The translations under genes were made by a program, and so were the position numbers. The notes under the pieces were generated by a model. That model was not told the DNA's origin. It made no database searches and was given only the letters and a program-made list of their open reading frames with translations. Below, in pieces: positions 38,990 to 49,513 of a stretch of 64,000 nt of DNA; positions within the stretch are counted from its first letter, which is position 1, and the number at the start of each line of letters is the position of its first letter. This DNA comes from Varroa destructor (lineage: Eukaryota > Arthropoda > Arachnida > Mesostigmata > Varroidae). The stretch spans positions 13,139,939-13,203,938 of the forward strand of contig NW_019211458.1 of assembly GCF_002443255.2 (NCBI RefSeq), given 5' to 3'.

Positions 38990-40099
38990 TTTGTCAAAGT
39001 CAGTTCAATTTTTTTCAGCCGTATTTTTGTGAAGCCATTGGCATTATTATGTGAAACATGACGACATTAAATTACCGCCCGTATAACTAAACAAACATAA
39101 ATACCTGACGGTCCAGAAATTCAGCCTCACGGAGTCGTAAGCTGCTCCCTAGGGGGCGCGCACGCACTCTCATGGCAGTGTCGTGAGCACGGACGCACCG
39201 CCTTACGTTAGGTGTCGCTTGCAAATCTCAAAGATGACTTCCTTAGAGAAGAACAGCACGGCGCATTTCGCACACGTACCTTTCGCAAAAAATATATCAG
39301 GCTAGCACCTGTAATAATGGAAAAAGTCCTCCTCACCCTGTCGGTATTAGTTCCTATAGGTTAGTTGAAGGGCTAACGGGAAAACATTATTACATCATGC
39401 GATTTCTAGTAGGCCACTATGGTGATCTTTTAGAAAAACCTAACAAACCTACCAATCCTGCTTGACGTATGGCAGTAATCGGCGATCCATCGACAATCTA
39501 CACGCAGACGCGACACATTGTGCCCATCGAGAGCAGACGAAATCACGGTAAAAATATCTAGACACTTCGCGTTTTTATTGATGGAAAATCACGACAATAA
39601 AATTTCGAAAAGATTGTTGGCTGAATTAAACAGCAGACATTTTGAAGTTAAGCTAAAAATCATGAGCTATTCAAATTTCACTTTCAAGTCCCGACTTGTG
39701 TACACTTCAAATACACTAAAAGATTAATAGACTTCATTTTTCAAGCCAACGTTCTGCTGTTAGACAAAAACAGAACAATTCATATGGCCTCCTCAGTTCC
39801 AACACTTAATAACAGTTGACGACGCGGAATTCTACAGTTGTTCTTTGCCGCCTTCTTCATCTAAACAACCCAAAAATAGCGAGGCAGTATTATTATAATT
39901 TTTTTATCATGCTTTATTACATCGTTACGATCCCTAACATGAGTACTGGGAGATTCTGACGAACCGTTTTTAACGTACATACCTATATAGAAATATCGAT
40001 AAAAGACAAGTTTGTGGCAGAGTTTATCCTTACTGCAGCTGGGACATATTGCGTCAATGCCTCTTAGCTTATGGCGTACAACATAAATCTATCACACTT
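38990..40099. other. non-coding or unrecognised transposon remains
   Basis: A G+C-richer pocket at 39.13-39.30 kb and stop-free plus-strand patches (about 39.48-39.56 and 39.78-39.90 kb) may be further pol remains, but no diagnostic motif is visible. A 69-codon frame at 39518 is of chance length. Confidence 0.35.
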
Positions 40100-40100
40100 G

Positions 40101-40510
40101 TTCCTTTTAGCCCTAGATAGAATAATGCATTTCAGAATAAACAGTCAACTAGCCTGGGTCATAATAATGTCAACACTGACAATGATTGGAAAATGGGTCA
40201 ATTGAGATACGTTTGTGTGGCCGACGTCTTTTGCGGAATCTCGTGGCAGCAGCCGTGAGTTAATGCGTCTTTAACTTTAACTTAGTTGTCAGCGTTCTTC
40301 GCACTGATAAGGGCGACCTTAAACAATGTCTTCGATTATTCGGTAACGTTCTGACAGAACACTGTTTATGAGCGCGCTGTGTCAAGTACATGGTTAATAC
40401 CTGCGCCATTTTATGGCACTGGTGGCATGAAATATAGCACTTAAGTTCAAACCGTAATGACCAAGTATACAACGACGAAGCAAAGTAGGACGATCAAGTC
40501 TATGTAAATC
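40101..40510 (-). pseudogene. gypsy-type integrase relic
   Basis: The frame at 40260-40472 carries CYISCHQCHKMAQ (40401-40439), the Cys-x-x-Cys half of the integrase HHCC zinc-binding domain with its typical following Lys. It is preceded by YTW about ten residues earlier, as in gypsy integrases. The HxxxH half is not visible because the frame is broken upstream. In another frame at 40236-40259, LTAAATRF resembles the first strand of the integrase core (LTxxDxATRF) with the catalytic Asp missing. The later core motifs were not found. A non-functional relic. Confidence 0.55.
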
Positions 40511-41025
40511 GGTTGCTAGCGGTAGGTACGCCGATCAAACATTCACTCCGTTTAGTGTTACTATATATATAGGAAGGTAAGGAAACGATTTATTTTTAAA
40601 ATGAAGGTTTGCCCGAATGTGCCTTTAGGCATATTGTTTTTGTATTGTGATGCCGTTTGTGGTCATGGACGAGTGGGCATCGTAAAGAAAATAGATTTCT
40701 AAGCTATAAGGAATTCTTGCAAACCTAGGTCAGCACGTCGAACGCGAACTTTTTAGCATAAACTCTAATTCGTAAAACGATACTGTTTTATCTTTGCTGG
40801 CTATTCATTTGTCTGCATTCGTCTGACCACAAGGCTTACAGCGTCGCTCACCCTCAAACGTTGCTTCTGACCCGGAAACGTTTTTATAACACGTATATTT
40901 GAATCATAGATACACGCATCTTCCGATGAAACCTAATATCAGCGACAAAACAAAATAAATAATAAGTAATATTTGAGAACAACAGATAACTCAAGCTATT
41001 TGTAATTTGCTTTATTAGTTTTCAG

Positions 41026-41200
41026 TCTAAAGCCGTTTTAGAACGTATTAGCGCTCATCTCAGACTTGTGAATGTTACCTTCACAAGGTAACATTCACAA
41101 GTCTGTCCCTTCTACCCACTGACATGTTTGAATCAGTGGGTAGAAGGGGCACTAGCTTGCATCAATCTAGCCCAAATTATTATTACGGTAAGCTTTACCG
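41026..41200. repeat. cluster of stem-loops with 21-bp perfect stem
   Basis: In order: 41026-41031 with 41037-41042 (perfect 6). 41061-41081 with 41085-41105 (perfect 21, loop CAC). 41104-41122 with 41133-41151 (18 of 19, with a G:T pair; loop CATGTTTGAA). 41186-41191 with 41195-41200 (perfect 6, loop GCT). The second and third stems overlap by two bases. After the third stem comes CTAG, the kind of end a Helitron 3' hairpin has, but the second stem and its context do not fit that family well. The cluster lies between the RNase H and integrase parts of a gypsy-type relic. Confidence 0.92.
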
Positions 41201-42440
41201 AGACATATCCCTCGGCAAATGAAAGCCATCATTAAATACACTATGTATTGCCCAGGCCTAACGCGTCAACATGGCAAGAAGGCCTTTGCTTCGAAAATCC
41301 TTTTCAATCGTATGCACGTTGTCAAATCCCTATGAGATGCTCCTATATGACATTTTTGTTCATTGTTCTGGGATTCACAAGTCAGTTTTGAACGGAAGTA
41401 TTGCGCTGCATCCACAGTATCAGGCTGCAACATCCTCAAGAGGCTCAAAGGCAGTACCCGCGTCACACCTTCCACCTGTTCATGGTATATATTCATACGT
41501 ATTGGTAACAGACATATAGCCGTAACTATACAAAAAACATGTGCTTGAATGAACACAAAAGAGCATACAACACTGTTTCAATTTTCATCCCAAAATTAAT
41601 CTATCACAAAGGAAAATATACCAATTTTTATGGCTACAATATTTTCCGCTCTTAAGAATAAACGGATATGGATTTGGGGTATTTGTGATTAGCTATATAT
41701 TTATTGTATAGCTATATGAGCAGTTCCGAAATCGGTTTCCGCATGCTGAGCTGTTATTAAAAGGCTAAATAATTTGCAAAACTCATTAAGGTACTGCGAA
41801 TTTCAGGGAGTTTTTGATTGCAGGCCTTATACTACGACCGCGGTTGCCCCTACCCCAATGCCAGCACTTGGACTACCAAGTGCCTAAAGGAGTGCCTGAC
41901 GTAACAGTATCTATGCATAACATAGCTGAACACTGTGAAGTGTTCAAATTTTAATCTACAGTTTATTTCTCATATCATTTAGATGCGCATCGTTTTAATC
42001 TAAAGCAAATGGCAGAAACGTTTCCGTCATGTCAAAACCTTCATGCATGAGCCATATTAATAATGACAGTAGGATGTACAGTCAGAAACTGAAATCAGTG
42101 CATTTGCAGCATTCAGCAAAAGCTCAGATGCTTAGCCCAATGCATATTTTATATTCCTATTTTCTCTTAAACCATGTTTTTGGTACGACTGTTCAGTGAC
42201 TAGCATACGATACAACGGCACGATTGAACAATTATAAGGCACAGATATGAGGCCCGTCACTGCGATGATCGACTCAATGACAACGGATTTGCTTACTAAA
42301 CCTATGAACTATTCATGTGTTCTAGCTAGCTTGTTTTCTGCTAAACTTTGCTAGGTCACCTTAATAGCAGAAGCAAGCTTAACCTGCAGCCTTCCTTCAG
42401 GTACCAGTCCTTAGTTTAACCTTTAGGAAAGTATATCATT

Positions 42441-42475
42441 TAAAACACTTGAGACGATGCATCCGTGTGACACGT
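42441..42475 (-). pseudogene. gypsy-type RNase H fragment
   Basis: The minus-strand translation reads TCHTDASSQVF and then a stop. TDAS is the first catalytic block of retrotransposon RNase H (usual form TDAS-x-x-G-x-G). It lies in the expected direction from the RT, but closer than in an intact element. Only this motif is recognisable. Confidence 0.5.
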
Positions 42476-42637
42476 GCGTAAAACGATGACTCGAATACCG
42501 ACAGTCTTCGAAATGCTGGTTATTACGCAGAGACAGTTGTCCGAATGACTTCTTCTTACTTCTGAGTAATTTTCTGCTTCATCGATTCCATGGACAACGC
42601 GAAATTAAAATACTAGGGTCTTCAGCGACCGCGTGAA

Positions 42638-42995
42638 TCAGTCAGCATTAACGTCTCCACTGAGCTCCTGTTGCAGGCCGTAAATTTCAGTGAAAACCAA
42701 TTTTATTGTGGAAGATGAGAAATATTGATATACGTATGTTGTCAAGTTGTCTCGTATCATCCATCGAAGTATATGGTGCATCAAGCTTCGAAGATTTGGT
42801 GACTGAATTTGTACCAGATGGTTAAACATGGCATATCCAAAGAGGCGAAATCGGTTCGCTGAAATACTTAAAAAATATGCACCTGCCAATAGCAAATATT
42901 GTTCATTCGAAGTATTCGTGAACAGATTTTTACCAGATCGAGCTATGTACATTGAATTCCATATCTGTAGATAGGTATCAGACGGAGCTCGTCTT
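42638..42995 (-). pseudogene. gypsy-type reverse transcriptase relic
   Basis: A 104-codon minus frame contains SPNLRSLMHHILR (about 42764-42802), the block following MPFG in Ty3/gypsy RT, then TTYVYQ at 42725-42736 in the place of the catalytic YVDD, so both catalytic Asp residues are lost. Upstream, in a shifted frame, LDLVK and YWQVHI (42875-42892) correspond to the block that carries the first RT Asp and the GYWQ motif, and DMPCL stands for MPFGL. The mixture of frames shows at least two frameshifts. The length above chance, the motif order and the spacing make the identification firm although the enzyme is dead. Confidence 0.7.
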
Positions 42996-44700
42996 ATCTG
43001 GAGCTGTTCTTTTTATTAAATCGAGACGTTGAGTGGCCGAATTTTACGGCTTCTTGAAATCGAAATATACGGATATATATGGAAATATACGGTATTAAAA
43101 TTGCGTTCGATTTCGTCTTTTGAAAGGAAAGTCGTGGACTGAACTTCTAAATAATGTAAACGAGTGGACTTTTTTGAAAACACAAACATACGAGCGACAG
43201 GCGAAAAAGCAAGAAACCTGGTCTCGTTTTGCGGCCTTTGTCATAATCAAATCAGGATTTTTTTAGTTTGTTTAATTTTTAATTTAAAATCAGGATCACA
43301 TCGACGAATCGAAAGAACAGTTAATACAACGTAATCATTCAACTACGCAGAGATAGCTCAGAAGGCGGAAATAATTTTTACGTTACAATCCTATTTTCTT
43401 AGTTAATGGTTAGGAATTAAACTGTTGGCCAGGTTTTTCCAAGTTCTGACAGCTCGAAGTTTGCTTTAAAATCTGCGTTTCTCTTAAAGCGGACTGTTGC
43501 CGAAAAGTCGAGGTATGTACCGACCGGGCGGTGTTTCAGTGTCAGCCAGGGTATTTCTACTTCCTCACACAACCCTTAACAGGAAAATGTTTACAGCCTT
43601 TTGCTAATGCAAAACAAGAGCAGCATAAGGAGCGGATATACGCCCACAAAAATGTCTCAATTATTGCACTAACATCCTCTATGAAATTTGTTCTGGAGGT
43701 TACCAAAATGATGTCCGGGAACCAAACCTATATTTCACGTTTCACCGAACGATTCCGCTGTGCTTAGTCCACAGGATGCCCCTCTAGAGGAGCAAAACTG
43801 GGTGCAAGTGCGATTGGCTGGATTATTTATATAGACCATATTTATTCCCACTATTAATATTTATCCACTTCCGACTTTTGTTTCCTATTTACACGACTGT
43901 GCGAATTTAGCACATATGAACGATAAATTGAAGTATATGAAGTGCGGTGGAGTAGGCACCTCTGTACGGAAACACTCCCGGTGTAGCATAGGAAGGTGCC
44001 TTTCGCTGTTGTTCATATCACTCGTTAAGTGTTTCCTCGTTGTTTGTAAACGACTCGCCTCTCTTTCTGCTCACCGTTTTCGTCGTCTCTGTTGGAACTC
44101 GAGTACTCGCATACGAGTGCATCATTCACACTAAGCCATTGTCAGGCCAGCAGCAGTCTAGGCCCTCGTCACTGTTCTTCTTTCCGTTCATCTGCGACGG
44201 TTGCTTATTTAGAAAGTGCATCCGTCAGCATAGATGGTTTTTTTTTAAGTAGTGGAAGTCAAATATCGGACATGTTTTCATGCTAGTATAACATTCGAAT
44301 GATACTTAATGGATGTTTTAAGCCATACTTACATTGGAGGAAAATGTCTCTGGCATTTGCTCCATTGAAACATTTCTATGAAGTGCTTAAACCGAGAGCA
44401 TAATCTGACCTGGTATTGATAGACCGGCATAAGGAGCAGCTCCTGCCTAAATACAACACTAATGACATGCTTGCGATGTTTGTACTTCTTTTTTGGCATC
44501 GACAATGATTAGAAGAAATAGTATCTCCGGTTCAATAGTTCCACATGTTAGACCGGTTTTAACAGCAATTTTATTCGTATATGTCGAATAAACAACCAGA
44601 GCACAGAAATGGTGCATAGTAGAACGACGCAATTTGACTAGAGATTGCATCTGAAAGCACCGAGAGCGTCTCTGACCTTCTATGATAAGTAGCTCCTGCT
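42996..44700. other. non-coding, small direct repeat
   Basis: GAAATATACGG occurs twice at 43062-43072 and 43082-43092. At 43.92-44.29 kb all three plus frames are open for 60-70 codons because this pyrimidine-rich stretch lacks T-A-purine words; I call no gene. The gag-protease expected upstream of the minus-strand RT was not recognised. Confidence 0.45.
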
Positions 44701-44735
44701 AGAATGCTGACACCATGTTAAAGATAAGCTAGAGT

Positions 44736-44840
44736 ATGGCTAACGACGGCAAGCGCACCAAAGAGAAACACAAAAGGGAGCTTCAGTGTTGCCTTGATAA
44801 AACCTGGGAGAACATTCTGAACACGCACATCGAATGCTAA
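44736..44840 (+). CDS. small 34-codon frame, unidentified
   Basis: Starts MANDGKRTKEKHKREL and ends in two tandem stops. It is hydrophilic with a balanced, coding-like amino-acid make-up, in a slightly G+C-richer stretch. No signal peptide, domain or splice context is visible, and a stop lies directly upstream in frame. A chance frame remains the simpler explanation. Confidence 0.15.
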   Translation: MANDGKRTKEKHKRELQCCLDKTWENILNTHIEC

Positions 44841-46380
44841 TAACTCGGTAGCTGAAAGGTACAGGAAACATAGGAAGCCCTACGTAAGGCTCGATTTAGG
44901 TCAAGGTACGCTTCGCTTAAACACTACGTATATTTGTACATCATTGGATTTTCAATTTCTAAGCAAATTGTTGATGGAAGGCGCACAACGTAATTTGTAG
45001 ATTTGTGGCAGCAAGCAGTATTTATAATGTGCAGTCTGTTCATTGTACCCGCATATATCATATTGAATACGTAAACATAAGCCTAGCCTATACCTGTGTT
45101 ATAGATGACTGAGTTAGCTTTCAAAAATGCTAGTCTTTTACAGTGCCAAAGGTAGGCAACATTATATCCGGCTAACAGGCAATTACCCTAGGTCAATATA
45201 TTTCAATACAAGTGCGTAATATCTAAGACCTCGCAGTGGTCATTGGCTCTAAAGCCTCGTTGAAAAAAGGTCCTCTTGTTGCAAAAAAATTTATACAGAG
45301 CACGCTCCGCTTAGTGATACGTTTTGTTCGTCGGCTCGTAACATTGACACGGTGCGCAGATGGGTCGCACAATATACATTTGATTCTTGGTATGATATCG
45401 TCAGTTGCTCGGCTTATTAAAATTACATTAATGACTCACATTATCTAGGCTTGCTAACAATACAACCTAGCTAAAAGAGAGGCAAAAAGCGTAAACCTTT
45501 TGGTAAGGATAACAGCTTAGGAAGTGAAGTGTATGAGTTTCAAGCTAGCGGTCATCATGGCGAGGCTTCGGCCATCTGGAGAATAGACACATGATACTAG
45601 GCGTATCCTGACGTGCCTGAGTCAGGATAGAGGTGCATAAGGACGAAGACAAGCATTAATCGTCAAAACGCCATGTTAGTACATGCTTACGCCCGAGGGC
45701 TTCCGGAAAGGCAAAATCGAACGGAATTTCAAATAGTACAGTGAGCTCTGAAATTATTACCTATAAGGCACAAGTTAACAACAGAGTTTAAAGGCCCTAG
45801 TAATAATATGCTCGGTAAATCGAGAAATTCGGTAAATGCAACAAAGCTTAAATATAGCTTTCACTGATGACCAAGCTATTCACCGAAACAAGATAAAAAA
45901 CTAAAAATTAAGAGAGTGGGCATATATTAGGTCAAATAAATGAGAGCAATTGAATCATTTATAGGGATGAACAACAGTAAAAAGGTTGTCGATTACAAAC
46001 TACAAGCACCAGAACGAAGGGATATATCGCTGTTTATATATATATAAAGCGGTCTCGGAAACTCCAAGTATTAACTAGACTGAGGTAAGAAAATTACTAC
46101 TGAAAAGGGCTGTACTACTGATTACAGCAGTAAATTGTAGAAACTGATAGTTGGTTTCTATCCACATGTACTCCGCATTATATATATCATCATTTTTCCG
46201 GCTGTTTGTTTTCCCAGACAAGTGGATAACGAGACGACAGTTTTTCCGCAAATTTAGGTCACGCAGGACAAACGTGATGCAAAATAAAGCTTCGAAACGC
46301 AGGGTCCTATTCCCTTTTCTTCTACACGACGTTTATTTGAGTAATATTTTTATGGTATGAGAACCAGTGCACTTTGCAGC
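44841..46380. other. non-coding with one stem-loop
   Basis: A perfect 9-bp inverted repeat lies at 45604-45629 with an 8-base loop, and a TTTATATATATATAAA palindrome near 46033. Frames of 60-70 codons have no recognised domain. Confidence 0.5.
45604..45629. repeat. perfect 9-bp inverted repeat
   Basis: TATCCTGAC at 45604-45612 pairs with GTCAGGATA at 45621-45629. Confidence 0.8.
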
Positions 46381-46498
46381 AGACCTGGCAAGCGCAGTGT
46401 TCGTCCGAAGTACTTGCTGCAGCGCGCGTGAAGGCATCTGAAGTAAAGGAGCTAGATACCCGTACGCCGGTGCAACGCAATTGCAGGTAGTGACTGCC

Positions 46499-46505
46499 TA
46501 TAAAT
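46499..46505 (+). promoter_or_regulatory. candidate TATA box
   Basis: TATAAAT lies at the downstream edge of a CpG-richer stretch (46.36-46.50 kb) and 103 bases ahead of a well-contexted ATG. Start of transcription would be near 46530. Support comes from the arrangement, not from any proven transcript. Confidence 0.35.
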
Positions 46506-46607
46506 CGCACGTTAGCTTTCAATCTAAACGTTGTTCTTTTACGCTGCGTTCACCACTGTCGTTAGACCAACGAACTAGAACAACAAGAAGACCCGCAGAA
46601 AACCAAC

Positions 46608-46666
46608 ATGGCTACCGAAAAAGGAACACTTAAATTGAGTTTACGTGAGACACGCATGAAGGAATA
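46608..46666 (+). CDS. candidate first coding exon
   Basis: ACCAACATGGCT gives a good start context. The frame reads MATEKGTLKLSLRETRMKE and meets GTGAGTG at 46667, a near-consensus splice donor, before the in-frame TAG is complete. That stop would be split by splicing, leaving 19 codons plus two bases. A TATA-like box stands at the expected distance for a 5' UTR of about 80 bases, and the upstream stretch is CpG-richer. I found no following exon and do not recognise the protein. The combination of promoter, start and donor makes this the best host-gene candidate in the window. Confidence 0.35.
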
Positions 46667-47676
46667 GTGAGTGCCCTCTCGCCGTGCTACTAACGTGTAG
46701 ACAGTCTGTTGTGATGTTGCAATTGTATTGAAAATAGAAGGTCAAACAAACTGTTCTCGTTGAGGGCGAAATTATATTATGGTGATTAGCCTTACACCTC
46801 AGCAAATCTATTCCATTCCGTTTGAAAAGATACTGTTAACTGATGTTGGTATAGCAGTTAGATTAAACTGCCATATCTGGATATACAGTCACACCTAACG
46901 TTTTTTTTTTAGCTCGATATAACTATTGATAGTGAAGAGACTTAACGGCCTGTAGCTTTTATGATGATTTACGTCAAGCAGAAAAATAGAACGGGAATCA
47001 GCTTCATGGCGATAAGACGAATGCAGAACACGGAATACCACTAACGGAGACCTGCCCTCAATTCCTAATAGATTAGGTTTTAATATGTTAGAAAGGCAGG
47101 AACCCCACTCTAGAGGTACTATCTCTAGCTGTTACGTTTTAGCTAGTTCTATGGAAACTAGTTTCAGTTCTTGCTCTAGCCGAAATTAACCGGGCAAACA
47201 GAAAGTGTATCCACTATAAACCAGTCGGTTTGGACACAACAAATGGAGACAAAAAAAAATCAAGCTTTTAAATTTAATTTAGCTGTTGTATTTATTACTG
47301 TTTATCTCTCAGAAATGTAAACAAACAACGCATACCTTATTGGCGTTACTTTAGTTTATTACAGAATATTTTATTTGATGTCTGTTTTTCTCGGCCTTAC
47401 GCCAGCGATTACGACATACCTTTAACATTACTGCTGTTATGATAAGTCAACTGAAAATAGATAACCCGTGTCTCCTGAGAGAGTACTGGTATTTGTAAAA
47501 ATATATTATTGACTTCTGAAACATGCAACATTGCACTGTTAGCCTGTCGTTGATTGAAATGTTGATTACTTAATTGGTAAGTTAGCAACACCTTTGGCCT
47601 TAGTTTCCCAACGCATTTCTAATGCACTGGCTATTTGGTAACTTGAAGGATATTTTATGGCCTCTTTGCGACAGCT

Positions 47677-47716
47677 TTAACTGTTAAGTTTGGCCGTTGC
47701 CAAGTTCGTCAGTTAA
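47677..47716. repeat. interrupted stem-loop
   Basis: TTAACTG (47677-47683) pairs with CAGTTAA (47710-47716), and within it TTGGC with GCCAA around CGTT. Internal mismatches separate the two helices. About 14 pairs in all. Confidence 0.7.
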
Positions 47717-48371
47717 CTATACTTTGTGTGTAAACCCTCCATCGACAGTTAACTTTTAAGGCTTTATACTAAAAACTTGGCCCTATAAAGCTGCAAAAAA
47801 GTTAAATGCACATAGACTAACTTTTAGCTACGTTAATTATCCTTTTAATAGGCAAGAAAATTCATACACAGGTAATGCCACTTGCGAAATCAAGTTACGG
47901 TAAGTAAAAATATTGAAGATATGGTTTGAGGAGGATTCTGTGTTTCAGATTTATAGACCACGTTTTCGCAGTAAAGCGCGTGTTTGCGTTTAACGAAAAC
48001 GGCTGTGCAGAAAACTTAAATCAGAGTTAGCAGCAGCCTATGAGCATAGAAGACTGCGAATAGATGTATAATATAACAGTACTCATATCAATTTATGGTC
48101 CGGTAGCTATTCGAAGAAAAAAAAAATTAATTAGGTAGCAGGCAGGTAATTTCTGTCGTAAAACTGTTGTGTCGTGAAAAAAAAGTGTGTTTTGTTATTC
48201 GATGGGACCTCTAAAGGGTCATCACTAACTTCAGCGTAAAAATGCCGCTTGTCACAGTAACGAATTTGCCGGCTGAGTAGATGCTCTATATTTATAGTGA
48301 CGTAAATAAGATAGAAGCTGCCAATTGTACTACCGGAAATGTTACATATTTTTCTTAATTCATTTATTATT

Positions 48372-48387
48372 AATTCATTAATGAATT
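48372..48387. repeat. perfect 16-bp palindrome
   Basis: AATTCATTAATGAATT reads the same on both strands. Weaker symmetry with TTAATTCAT just upstream gives an alternative larger fold. Confidence 0.9.
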
Positions 48388-49087
48388 TAATTTGGTAGCA
48401 GATAGCAGACCTATATTGATATCCGTTTCTCTCGACTAGTCAATAGGTGATACCGAGGAAGAGACAGGCCTAAATGTATATGTACTATAATGTCTGTAAC
48501 CTTAGTTTATTAGATATAGATATGTATATGGTTGAAGACTATTTTAGCTTGTCAGAAGCCAAATGTTTGTATATTAATAAATTATGATATGAAGAAATGC
48601 AATCATCATGCCTTTCTGGTTTATAGCTGGGTAGCGCAACGAAAGTGGAACGCAATGAAAAACAAATTTCCCAGGGTTAAGCCATTAAATTTCAAAGCTT
48701 TTAGCCTTATATACCATCGAAAAACCACCGACCGTCGGGAACAACATATTATATATTAACGGACTTAATGATTTATTTCCCTCAAATCGAATAGAACATT
48801 ACGAATGCTTTAAAAAGGCCAAGGTTCTCTGCAGTGTCAGAGGGGAATGAAGTCTCTAAGAACTATTTATTAAATTGCTTTAAGGTATCATTAACTCAGG
48901 TAACAATTGTTCAACTGCATAATTGAATTAAGAAAAAAAAACAAATACATAATAAGTACTCTAAGCCTGATGTTATGTTTTTATTTGTGTTCTTATATAC
49001 GACACTAAACAGATATGTTTATGTCCTATCCAAACACCCAATAGACGTTTTTGTAGACGAAGCGCACTTACATGCACATGCATCGCC

Positions 49088-49429
49088 TTAACTTGAACAA
49101 CACGGTTGATTATATCGGTAAAAACTTTCGGAAAACGGACGATCCTTTCGTCGCTCCTGTTCAGTCTCATACATTTTCTGATCACTTCTGATAACATCGC
49201 TTGAGTCCGCGTGCAGTCGGGGCTCGCGCAGGCCCATCCTTTTTTCCATAGGTTTTAGCGAAAGCGTGAACATACTGAAACCCGTTGCATTCGGATTACT
49301 AAAGTAACTCGAGGAACGACATCCGCTGTTTTTTATCCCGGAGTGACTTATCGAAATGTTTTCAAATACATTAATTTCGACTTTGCCCCTCGCCTGATTG
49401 AGGTTCATTACTATTATGATTTGTTGCAT
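49088..49429 (-). CDS. unidentified frame with donor-like site nearby
   Basis: A 113-codon minus frame, hydrophilic in its second half (MEKRMGLREPRLHADSS, then Glu/Arg/Lys-rich) and ending in Ser. A second minus frame overlaps it at 48973-49197 and contains GTAAGTG near 49075, a strong donor motif. Either could be an exon, but no acceptor or domain is recognised and the length is not beyond chance. Confidence 0.2.
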   Translation of the reverse strand: MQQIIIVMNLNQARGKVEINVFENISISHSGIKNSGCRSSSYFSNPNATGFSMFTLSLKPMEKRMGLREPRLHADSSDVIRSDQKMYETEQERRKDRPFSESFYRYNQPCCSS

Positions 49430-49430
49430 G

Positions 49431-49513
49431 GTGCTAAGTCAGAAAGCCAATGTATCGGTTACTGAGCGGATCCGTTTCTCACTTAGCACGAATTTAGTTA
49501 AGTGAGAAACGGA
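49431..49513. repeat. two interlocking inverted repeats
   Basis: GTGCTAAGT (49431-49439) pairs perfectly with ACTTAGCAC (49481-49489). TCCGTTTCTCACTTA (49471-49485) pairs perfectly with 49499-49513 over 15 bp. The shared middle segment can pair with either partner but not both, giving two mutually exclusive folds. Confidence 0.9.

Larger units (their letters stand above)
40100..42995 (-). mobile_element. decayed Ty3/gypsy-type pol region
   Basis: Reading leftwards on the minus strand, RT, RNase H and integrase motifs occur in gypsy order. RT motifs lie at about 42.99-42.64 kb, the RNase H TDAS motif at 42.46 kb and the integrase zinc-binding motif at 40.42 kb. The RT-to-RNase H distance is too short, suggesting a deletion. 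The RNase H-to-integrase distance (about 2 kb) is too long, suggesting an insertion. A stem-loop cluster at 41.03-41.20 kb lies in this extra DNA. I found no LTRs. The gag-pro relic at 38.4 kb is on the opposite strand, so it is another copy or an inverted part. Confidence 0.65.
46668..48970. other. non-coding (candidate intron)
   Basis: If the exon at 46608 is real, this lies in its first intron. It contains a structured repeat at 47677-47716, a direct pair of AGTTAACT words at 47711 and about 47750, and a 16-bp palindrome at 48372-48387. No second exon could be recognised. Confidence 0.4.

Noticed and set aside
41104..41155. Helitron 3' end (hairpin followed by CTAG)
   Set aside because: The stem is longer than usual, CTAG is followed by C rather than T, and no TC-starting 5' end was found.
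43916..44286. Three overlapping plus-strand frames of 60-72 codons
   Set aside because: All three frames being open together points to a stop-poor, pyrimidine-rich stretch, not to coding.
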